A DNA stretch of 6,402 nt from assembly GCA_001311545.1 (NCBI GenBank), contig BBBL01000092.1:1-6402 (forward strand), written 5' to 3'. A model generated the notes under the pieces. The model saw only the letters and a program-made list of their open reading frames with translations, did no database searches and was not told where the DNA came from. The DNA comes from Thermus kawarayensis JCM 12314. Lineage in GTDB: Bacteria > Deinococcota > Deinococci > Deinococcales > Thermaceae. The position numbers and the translations under genes were made by a program. Shown here piece after piece: positions 1-6,089 of this stretch (position 1 is the first letter of the stretch; each line of letters begins with the position of its first letter).

Positions 1-240
1 CTTCCCCCACCTCCCCCTGGACCCCGTAGCCAAATAGCCCAGAGGCCCCAAGGCCAGGCTTCCCAGGTAGCCCAAGGCCCCTCGTCCCCCCTGGAGGCGC
101 AAAAGGGCCTCTCCTTCCCCCAGGGTGAGGCCGGCCTCCAGGGTGGGAAAGGCCCGGGGGCCCAGGTACACCCCGGCCTCGAGGCGGCCCTGGGCCAAGG
201 CCAGGAGCAGAAAGGGCAGAAGGGCCAAGAGCCTTCTCAT
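1..240 (-). CDS. Secreted or outer-membrane protein, N-terminal part only (runs off the window start)
   Basis: Starts at an ATG (240-238) that overlaps the TGA of the upstream ABC permease (ATGA, 4 nt), so it is probably translationally coupled as the last visible gene of the tetR-exporter operon. An AGGTGG-like ribosome site lies just upstream. Eighty codons are open and the C-terminus lies outside the window. Residues 1-16 (MRRLLALLPFLLLALA) are a classic Sec signal peptide: two arginines, a leucine-rich core and an ALA cleavage site before Q17. The mature part is rich in Gly and Leu and alternates polar with hydrophobic residues (for example EAGVYLG, EALLRLQGG, ALGYLGSLALGPLGYLA), which would fit short beta strands of an outer-membrane barrel or surface protein; that is inference. 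I do not recognise the family. Export is well supported, function is not. No frameshift is evident in this stretch. Confidence 0.7.
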   Translation of the reverse strand, partial: MRRLLALLPFLLLALAQGRLEAGVYLGPRAFPTLEAGLTLGEGEALLRLQGGRGALGYLGSLALGPLGYLATGSRGRWGK

Positions 241-1356
241 ACCGCCACCTGCCTCTGGAAGCGGGCCGAGGCCAGGAAAAGCACCAGGCCGGCAAAAAGG
301 AGCAGGGCCAGGAGGTGGGGCCAGAGCACCCCAAACCCCACCCCCTTAAGCATCACCCCCCGCAGGACCTCAATGAGGTAGCGGGCGGGGACCAGATAGG
401 AAAGAAGCTGGAAAAACCGGGGCATGCCGTCCACGGGAAAGACGAACCCCGAGAGGAAGATGGTGGGGAAGGCGTAGGCGTAGGTACCGAAAACGGCCTG
501 CACCTGGGTGCGGGCCAGGGTGGAGATGAACACCCCCGCCGCCAAGGAACCCAGCACGAAGAGGAACATGGCCAGGAGCAAAAGCCCCAGGCTCCCCCGC
601 ACCGGCACCCCGAAGACCCAGTGCCCCAAGGCCAGCACCAAAAGGGCTACCCCGAAGGCGATGAAGAGGTAGGGGAGCACCTTCCCCAGAACCATCTCGT
701 GGGGCCTCAAGGGGGAGGCGAGGAGGCTTTCCATCATGCGGCTTTCCGCCTCCCGCACGATGGAAAGGGCGGTGAGGAGCACGGTGAACATGGTGAGCAC
801 CAGGCCGATGATCCCGGGGATCATGAACCAGGCCGTTCTGTTCTCCGGGTTGTAGAGGGTGTGAAGCTCCGGGCTCAAGGGGGGAAGCACCTTTTCCCCG
901 GCCAAGGCCCGGCTCACCAGGATGCGGGCGTTCACCTCCTGGAGGGCCTTCCTCAGGGCGGCCTGGGCCTGGAAGGCGAAGTTGGGGTCGGTGCCGTCCA
1001 CGTAGACCTGGAGGGCCACGCTCTCCCCCGGCGCACCTTTTCCAGGGCCCCCGGGGGCACCGCCAGTCCCACCCGGGCCTGGCCCCGGTCTATGGCCGCC
1101 ACCACCCCGCGGGGCTTTCCGCCTCCAGGGCCAGGCGGAAGACGCCCCCCTGGGTGAGCTGGCGCAGGAGGGCCTCGCTGATGCGGTCCTTAGAGGCGTC
1201 GTAAAGAACCAGGGGGATGTCCTTCAGGGTGAAGTTGATGGCGTAGCCGAAGAGGAGGAGCATCAGGGTGGGCAACAAAACGATGAGCCGGGGCAGGACG
1301 TGGTCCCGCCGGATCTGCAACAGCTCCTTCTGGGCCAGGGCCAGGATGCGGTTCAT
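237..1356 (-). CDS. ABC-2 type transporter permease (YhhJ/YbhR-like exporter), two apparent frameshifts
   Basis: Membrane half of an ABC exporter. Starts at ATG 1356-1354, overlapping the ATPase stop (ATGA), with a strong AAGGAGG site at 1367-1361 and a 4-nt spacer. The reconstructed product is about 373 aa, usual for this family. It begins MNRILALAQKELLQIRRD, then TM1 (about 22-40), an extracytoplasmic domain (about 41-178), and a five-helix block (TM2 about 179-200, then about 228-246, 256-277, 288-306, 343-363). Family hallmarks are visible: REAESRMMESLLASPLRPHE followed by GKVLPY after TM2, and LSGFVFPVDGMP followed by YLVPARY near the last helices. The frame is lost twice. At 1105-1108 (CCCC on the plus strand) one added base turns AGWWRP-stop into AGVVAAIDRGQARVGLAVPP. 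At 1025-1029 (CCCCC) one added base turns RRGRAW into RRGESVALQVYVDG. Both look like under-called runs, so the real gene is probably intact. The substrate is unknown; drug or lipid export is the usual guess for a TetR-linked pair. Confidence 0.88.
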
Positions 1357-2210
1357 GAGGCCTCCTTGGCGAGGAGGACGAACACGTCCTCCAGCTGGGC
1401 TCCACCTCTTGGAACCCCGGCCCGAGGGGAAAGGAGGGCCGGGCGATGAGCCTGACCCCTTCGCCGCTTGGCCAGGCCTCGAGAACCCCCGGAAGCCCCC
1501 GGAGGGCCTCCAAGGAGGGGCCCTGGGCGAAGAGGAAGCGGGCCCGCTCCCGGGCCAAGGCCTTGAGCTCCTGGGGGGTGCCTGGGCCAGGACCCGCCCC
1601 CCAAAGAGAAGGGCCAGGCGGTGGCAGCGCTCGGCCTCGTCCATGTAGTGGGTGGTGACCAAGACCGAGGCCCCCCTTCCCGCCTCCTCGTGGATGAGGT
1701 CCCAGATGCTCCGGCGGGAAAGAGGTCCAGGCCCGTGGTGGGCTCGTCTAGGAAGAGGACCTCCGGCCGGTGGACCACCGCCTGGGCCAGGGCCAGGCGC
1801 TGCCGCCACCCGCCGGAAAGGTGCCCCGCCAGGGTCTTGGCGTAGGGCCGAAGGCCAAAGCGAAGGAGGGCCTCCTCCGCCAGGGCCCGGGCCTCCCCGG
1901 GACGGTAGAGCCTGGCCCGGAAAAGGAGGTTTTCCTCCACGGTGAGGTCGCGGTAAACGCTCTGCTCCTGGGTGGCGTAGCCGATGCGCGCCTTCACCCG
2001 GTGAGGAGCCCGCGCCACGTCCAGGCCGGCCACTTGGGCCTTGCCCCCATGGGGCCTGAGGACCCCGGTGAGGATGCGCACCAAGGTGGTCTTCCCCGCC
2101 CCGTTGGGCCCGAGAAGGCCGAAGACCTCCCCCGGGCGCACCGTGAGGCTCACCCGGTCCAAAGCCTTTAGGGTGCCGAAGCTGCGCGTGAGCTCCTCAG
2201 CGTGGACCAT
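1353..2210 (-). CDS. ABC exporter ATP-binding protein (CcmA/DrrA-like), three apparent frameshifts
   Basis: Cytoplasmic ATPase that powers the adjacent ABC-2 permease. The ATG at 2210-2208 has a GGAGGG site at 2221-2216 and overlaps the end of tetR by 14 nt. The reconstructed product is 286 aa. In order: Walker A GPNGAGKTT (34-42), Q-loop YATQE (Q81), signature LSGGWRQR (131-138), Walker B VLFLDEP (151-157), D-loop TTGLDP, and H-loop VLVTTHYMDEAE (His188). The C-terminal part (EVEPSLEDVFVLL) is typical of exporter ATPases of this type. The frame breaks at three places, each cured by one added base: 1724-1725 (GLD-LFPA becomes GLDPLSRRSIWDL), 1581-1582 (LAQAPPRSS becomes LAQGTPQELKALA), and near 1394 (EPSWRTC becomes EPSLEDVF). 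Three missing bases return the gene to its starting frame, which is why its first and last segments share a frame. All catalytic motifs are present, so I regard the enzyme as functional. Confidence 0.92.
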   Translation of the reverse strand: MVHAEELTRSFGTLKALDRVSLTVRPGEVFGLLGPNGAGKTTLVRILTGVLRPHGGKAQVAGLDVARAPHRVKARIGYATQEQSVYRDLTVEENLLFRARLYRPGEARALAEEALLRFGLRPYAKTLAGHLSGGWRQRLALAQAVVHRPEVLFLDEPTTGLDLFPAGASGTSSTRRREGGPRSWSPPTTWTRPSAATAWPFSLGGGSWPRHPPGAQGLGPGAGPLPLRPGPLLGGPPGASGGSRGLAKRRRGQAHRPALLSPRAGVPRGGAQLEDVFVLLAKEAS

Positions 2211-2770
2211 GCCGACCCTCCAAGTACCCCCTCAGGTAGGCCTCCGGGTCCAGGGGCAGGGCGAGCCCCAGGGCCTCTCCCAGGAGGAAGCGGGCGAAAA
2301 GGGGCCCCAAAAAGGCCAGGGCCAGCTCCTCGGGGGGTTCGTCCCGGCGCAGAAGCCCTTCCTCCTGCTTGGCCCGGAAAAAGGCCACCACGCGCCCCTT
2401 GGCCGCAAGCAACCCGGGAGGGGCCCCCAGGCCCGGGTGGCGCAGAAGCTCGGCGAGGAGCTTGGGCAAAAAGGCCCGCTGCCCCTCCAAGAGCCCCAGG
2501 TAGGCGGACAAAAGGGCCCTAAGCCCCTCCTCCAGGGGGCTTTCCGGCCCCGGCAGGCCCGCCAGGAACTCCGGGGACGGGAGGAGGGCTAAGGCCTCCC
2601 GCACCAGGGCCTCCTTGCGGCCGAAGCGGCGGAAAAGGGTGACCTCGCTCACACGGGCCTCCGGGCGATCTCCCGGGTGGTGGCCCCCCGGTAGCCCCGC
2701 TCGGCCAAAAGCTCCAGGGCCGCCTGGAGGAGGCGGGTGCGCACCGGTCCGGGCTAGAAAGCAAGCGCAT
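2197..2770 (-). CDS. TetR/AcrR-family transcriptional regulator, two apparent frameshifts
   Basis: Probable ligand-responsive repressor of the exporter operon it heads. The reconstructed product is 191 aa, normal for TetR. The N-terminal domain reads RTRLLQAALELLAERGYRGA, then TTREIAREARVSEVTLFRRF and GRKEALVREA, the standard TetR helix-turn-helix at about residues 31-50. The remainder is a Leu/Ala-rich helical ligand domain with no recognisable subfamily. Two breaks are inferred. At 2661-2662, REIARRPV-stop becomes REIAREARVSEV with one added G; this one is firm. At 2744-2745, one added G joins MRLLSSPDR to VRTRLLQAA; this one depends on the start. I chose ATG 2770 because the promoter TTGACC/TAGAAT places transcription start only about 6 nt before it. 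The alternative is GTG 2744-2742, which needs no second correction but has no ribosome site. The 3' end overlaps the ATPase gene by 14 nt. Confidence 0.88.
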
Positions 2771-2782
2771 ACTTACAGGGCC

Positions 2783-2810
2783 ATTCTACCCCACCCCCTC
2801 ACCGGGTCAA
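2783..2810 (-). promoter_or_regulatory. Sigma-A-like promoter of the tetR-ABC exporter operon
   Basis: On the minus strand TTGACC (2810-2805; consensus TTGACA) is followed by a 16-bp spacer and TAGAAT (2788-2783; consensus TATAAT). Each box matches 5 of 6 positions. Transcription would begin near 2776, leaving a leader of only about 6 nt before ATG 2770, with no Shine-Dalgarno sequence. Near-leaderless messages are common in Deinococcus-Thermus. A TetR operator would be expected to overlap this promoter, but I see no clear inverted repeat. Confidence 0.7.
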
Positions 2811-2820
2811 GGGGCGGGTG

Positions 2821-2829
2821 TGGCATACT
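2821..2829 (+). promoter_or_regulatory. Possible extended -10 promoter of pspA
   Basis: TGGCATACT fits an extended -10 (TGn followed by CATACT, 4 of 6 matches to TATAAT). There is no recognisable -35 about 17 bp upstream. It would place the transcript start near 2836, right at the pspA ribosome site. It lies only 10 bp from the -35 of the opposing tetR promoter, so the two could be controlled together. The call is weak. Confidence 0.35.
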
Positions 2830-2846
2830 CTTCTTGGAGGAAAGCG

Positions 2847-3508
2847 ATGAACCTACTGGACCGCATCGGCCGCCTCATTCGGGCCAACCTCAACGACCTC
2901 CTGCGCCGGGCCGAGGACCCGGAGAAGATCATTGAGCAGGCCCTTTGGGACATGAAGGAAGCCCTCAAGGAGGCCAGGGAGCAGGTGGCCGCCGCCATGG
3001 CCGAGGGGAGGCGCCTGGAACGGGAGGTGGAAAGCCACCTGAAGGAGGCCGGCCTCTGGGAGGAGAAGGCCAAGGAGGCCCTAGGGGCGGGCCGGGAGGA
3101 CCTGGCCAAGGAGGCCCTAAGGCGGAGGAAGCGGGCCTTGGACCTAGCGGAGGGCTTCAAGCAGCAGGCCGAGGAGCAGAAGGCCCTCATGGACCGCCTC
3201 ATGACCCAGCTCAAGGCCCTGGAGGCCAAGATTGACGAGGCCGAGGCCCGCAAGACGCTCCTCCTCGCCCGCAAAAAGGGCGTGGAGGCCGCCGAGGCCG
3301 TGCGGCGCATGGAGTCCCGCCTGGACCAGCACCCCGCCCTGGAGGCCTTTGAGGAGATGGAGCCAGAATCCTCGCCATGGAAGACCGCCACCAGGCCCTC
3401 CAAGCCCTCGAGGGGGAGGACCTGGACAAGGAGCTCGCCGCCCTCTCCGCCGACAAGGAGGTGGAGGAGGAACTCGCCCGCTTGAAGCGTGAGCTGGGCC
3501 AGTCCTAG
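2847..3508 (+). CDS. pspA: PspA/IM30 (Vipp1) family membrane-stress protein, one apparent frameshift
   Basis: Peripheral inner-membrane protein of the ESCRT-III-like PspA/Vipp1 family, which binds and protects stressed membranes. The start is ATG 2847 with GGAGG at 2836-2840 and a 6-nt spacer. A GTG at 2820 is in frame but would add nine residues before the conserved family start. The reconstructed product is 220 aa, the usual length. Residues 1-19 (MNLLDRIGRLIRANLNDLL) form the typical amphipathic N-terminal helix, followed by RRAEDPEKIIEQ and long charged coiled-coil helices rich in Ala, Glu, Lys and Leu, including EARKTLLLARKKGVEA, which is characteristic of the family. The frame breaks after FEEME at 3361-3362: one added G turns EPESSPWK into EARILAMEDRHQALQALEG and leads to ELARLKRELGQS-stop. 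It is transcribed away from tetR across a 76-bp gap. No pspB, pspC or pspF partner is visible; many non-enterobacterial pspA genes stand alone. Symbol given by family resemblance. Confidence 0.92.
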
Positions 3509-3520
3509 CCGGGCATGCCT

Positions 3521-3571
3521 CCTCCCGTAAGCCGGCCACCCCGGGGGAAGTGTTGGCCAGCTTACGGGAGG
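3521..3571. terminator. Large hairpin after pspA, possible terminator without U-tract
   Basis: Arms 3521-3538 (CCTCCCGTAAGCCGGCCA) and 3554-3571 (TGGCCAGCTTACGGGAGG) are inverted copies of 18 bp with one mismatch (C3533 against A3559). The 15-nt loop contains CCCCGGGGG. It begins 12 nt after the pspA stop and ends 21 nt before the next gene. No T-run follows on either strand, so it is not a standard intrinsic terminator, although Thermus terminators often have weak U-tracts. Alternatives are an RNA-stabilising 3' stem-loop, a protein-binding palindrome for the next promoter, or a small dispersed repeat. Confidence 0.6.
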
Positions 3572-3579
3572 GACGGGGG

Positions 3580-3585
3580 TAAACT
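3580..3585 (+). promoter_or_regulatory. Possible -10 element for a leaderless lipoprotein-dxs transcript
   Basis: TAAACT ends 7 nt before ATG 3593, the spacing at which transcription would start at or next to the start codon. No ribosome site lies at normal distance; the nearest GGAGG is 3567-3571 inside the hairpin arm. No -35 box is clear. The arrangement fits the leaderless promoters described in Deinococcus-Thermus, but a 4-of-6 match alone is modest evidence. Confidence 0.4.
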
Positions 3586-3592
3586 CCGTACC

Positions 3593-4235
3593 ATGAGGCG
3601 GTACCTTATGGCCCTCGCCCTTGCCCTTTCCGCCTGCGCCCCCCAGGTGACCCAGGCCCCCGAGGCCCGCCCCTTCCTGGAGGGAAAGGCTTCTACCCCG
3701 CCCTGCCCGGGATGGAGTGGGTGTACGTGCCCGAGGGGGAGCCCCTTTCCTCCCCGCCCTACCGGCTGCGGGTGGAAGGTCCCGCCCTTTACGAGGGCCA
3801 GGAGGCCCTGCGCTTCCGCTCCCAGGGCCGGGGGGAGGACCGGGTGTACTACCGGCAGGTGGGGCCCTTTGGGGTAAGGCTTCTGGGGTTCCAGGACCCT
3901 CGGCCCGGGTAGCCTTCACCCCGCCCTTGCTGGAGTACCCCCCGGAGGCCCTCCTGGCGGTGGGCTACCGCTGGGGAGGGACCACGGAGGTGCGGGTGGA
4001 CCTCCTCACCCCCTCGGGCCAGGAGCCTTTGGCCCGGGGAAGCCTGGCCTACCAGATGGAGGTCCTGGAAGAGCGGGAGGTGCGGGTACCCGCAGGAACC
4101 TTCCGGGTCTTCCGCATCCGCCAGACCTACCAGGACGCCCGCAGCCAGGACGTCCGCGAGGTCTGGTTCGCCCCCCAGGTGGGGGAGGTGCGCACCCGCG
4201 AGGGGCGCTTGTTGGTGGAACGCAACTTTCGCTGA
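3593..4235 (+). CDS. Predicted lipoprotein of unknown function, two apparent frameshifts
   Basis: The N-terminus MRRYLMALALALSACAPQ has a basic start, a short hydrophobic core and a lipobox LSAC with Cys15 as the lipidation site, so the product should be anchored in the envelope. Reconstructed length is 214 aa. I do not recognise the family. The C-terminal half has PAGTFRVFRIRQTY (about 167-180) and VWFAPQVGEVRTREG (about 191-205), a pattern resembling the 'aGtf...r... WfapgvGlVk' segments of DUF3108-like envelope beta proteins; that comparison is from memory. Two breaks are inferred: at 3688-3689 one added G turns EGKASTPPCPG into EGKGFYPALPGMEWVYVPEG; at 3902-3903 one added G turns FQDPRPG-stop into FQDPRARVAFTPPLLEYPPE. 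After both corrections the frame reads to TGA 4233-4235. It ends 9 nt before dxs and is almost certainly co-transcribed with it. Confidence 0.8.
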
Positions 4236-4244
4236 GGTGGCCCT

Positions 4245-6089
4245 ATGGTCTTGGAACGCGTGAATAGCCCCGAGGACCTTAAGAACCTGAGCCTGGAGGA
4301 ACTCCAGCTCCTTTCGGAGGAGATCCGGAGCGAGATCATCCGGGTCACGGCGCAAAACGGCGGCCATCTGGCGAGCTCTTTGGGGGCGGTGGAGCTCATC
4401 CTGGCCCTGCACCGGGTCTTCCAATCCCCCAGGGACCGCCTGGTCTTTGACGTGGGCCACCAGGCCTACGCCCACAAGCTCATTACAGGGCGCAAGGACC
4501 GCTTCCACACCCTAAGGCAGGAGGGGGGCCTCTCCGGGTTCACCAAGGCCTCAGAGTCGCCCCACGACGCCATCACCGCAGGCCACGCCTCCACCTCCTT
4601 GGCCAACGCCTTGGGCATGGTCCTCGCCCGGGACCTCCAGGGGGAGGACTACCACGTGGTGGCGGTCATCGGGGACGGGGCTCACGGGAGGCATGGCCCT
4701 CGCCGCCCTCAACAAGATCGGGGAGCTCCAGAAGAGGATGCTCATCGTCCTCAACGACAACGAGATGAGCATCTCCGAAAACGTGGGGGCCCTCAACAGG
4801 TACTTCAAAGAACTCCAGATAAGGAAGTGGGTCCAGGACGCCGAGAAGCTGGGAAAGCACATCCTAGAGCGCATCTCCCCCCAGCTCTTCGGCCTCGTAG
4901 ACCGGGCCAAGGAGGCGGCGAAGCTCCTCTTGCACCAGGAGAACCCCTTCTACGCCTGGGGCATCCGCTACGTGGGCCCGGTGGACGGCCACGACCTCAA
5001 GGGCCTCGTCCACATCCTGGAGCACCTCAAGGCCCTGGAGGGCCCCACCCTTCTCCACGTGGTCACCAAGAAGGGCAAGGGCTACAAGGTGGCCGAGGCT
5101 GACCCCATCTACTGGCACGGCCCCCCGGGCTTTGACCCCAAGAAGCCGGAGAAGGTGTCCAAGGGCTACTCCTGGAGCCAGGCCTTCGGGGACGCCATCA
5201 CGGAGCTTGCCCACCTGGAGCCCAGGCTTTTCGTCCTCACCCCGGCCATGCGGGAGGGCTCGGGGCTCGTGCGCTACTCCCTGGAGCACCCCGAGCGCTA
5301 CCTGGACGTGGGCATCTGCGAGGACGTGGCGGTGACCACGGCGGCGGGGCTCGCCCTTAGGGGGATGAAGCCCGTGGTGGCCATCTACTCCACCTTCCTG
5401 CAAAGGGCCTACGACCAGGTGATCCACGACGTGGCCATAGAGAACCTCCCCGTGGTCTTCGCCGTTGACCGGGCGGGGGTCGTGGGAGCGGACGGGGCCA
5501 CCCACCACGGGGTCTTTGACATCGCCTACCTGCGCACCGTCCCGAACCTCCAGATCGCCGCCCCCAAGGACGCCCTGGAGCTTAGGGCCATGCTGAAGAA
5601 GGCCCTGGAGGTGGGGGGCCCGGTGGCCATCCGCTACCCCCGGGACAACGTGGAAAGGGCCCCGGAGGCGTCTGGCCCGAGATCGCCTGGGGGAGGTGGG
5701 AGGTCCTGAAGGAGGGAACGGAGGCCTACATCCTGGCCTTCGGCAAGACGCTCCGCTACGCCCTCGAGGCCGCCGGGGATGACCCCAGGGTGGGGGTGGT
5801 GAACGCCCGCTTCCTCAAGCCCCTGGACCGGGAGATGCTCAAGGCGCTTTCCCGCTACAAGCTCCTCACCGTGGAGGACCATCAGAGGATGGGGGGGTTT
5901 GGGAGCGCGGTGCTGGAGGCCTTGAACGAGATGGGCCTCAGGCCCGAAATCCGTCTCCTTGGCCTCCCCGACCGCTTCCTGGAGCACGGGGCCATCCCGA
6001 GCCTCCACCGCCGGGCGGGGATCGACGCCGAAGGAATCCGGAAGGCCCTTGAGGAGATGGGGGTGGGCCTGGTCCGTGAGCGGGCCTGA
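4245..6089 (+). CDS. dxs: 1-deoxy-D-xylulose-5-phosphate synthase, two apparent frameshifts
   Basis: Condenses pyruvate with glyceraldehyde 3-phosphate to DXP using thiamine diphosphate, the first step of the MEP isoprenoid pathway; it also supplies thiamine and pyridoxal precursors. Cytoplasmic. ATG 4245 has GAGGTGG upstream at 4234-4240. Reconstructed length is 615 aa, within the normal range. Visible motifs: [13 protein letters not shown] (His41), [15 protein letters not shown] (His72), [15 protein letters not shown] motif GDGALTGGM (143-151) with [15 protein letters not shown] (Asn173), GPVDGHD, TKKGKGY, AMREGSG, catalytic Glu360 in [36 protein letters not shown] (409-423), and the C-terminal transketolase domain [11 protein letters not shown] then [15 protein letters not shown]. 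The frame breaks at 4681, in the TPP motif (two bases apparently missing, restoring GDGALTGG), and at 5667-5668 (one added G turns APEASGP into [12 protein letters not shown]). Since this enzyme is normally essential, I read both breaks as sequence errors. The 3' end overlaps the next gene by 14 nt. Confidence 0.95.

Noticed and set aside
315..1157. Long plus-strand open frame (280 codons) opposite the permease
   Set aside because: It is antisense to a gene with clear transmembrane helices and ABC-2 motifs. Its His/Gly/Glu/Pro-rich composition is what the complement of GC-rich hydrophobic codons gives, and it has no domain.
237..2770. Exporter operon as a decayed pseudogene cluster
   Set aside because: All Walker, signature, HTH and permease motifs are intact, no in-frame nonsense codon remains after correction, and the only lesions are short G/C-run deletions shared with dxs.
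3509..3592. Insertion-sequence end or MITE at the hairpin
   Set aside because: No flanking target duplication or transposase remnant was seen. The position just after a stop codon suits a transcript-end stem better. A dispersed repeat cannot be excluded from one copy.
2807..3919. Long minus-strand open frame (370 codons) across pspA and the lipoprotein gene
   Set aside because: It is antisense to two better genes, crosses the hairpin, and has an Arg/Ser/Pro-rich composition without motifs, typical of a GC-rich shadow frame.
3849..4508. Minus-strand open frame (219 codons) across the lipoprotein/dxs junction
   Set aside because: It overlaps the conserved N-terminus of Dxs on the opposite strand and shows no family features.
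4245..6089. Programmed frameshifting or split-gene expression in dxs
   Set aside because: There is no slippery heptamer or downstream structure at the break points, and equivalent breaks occur in every neighbouring complete gene with the same missing-G/C signature.
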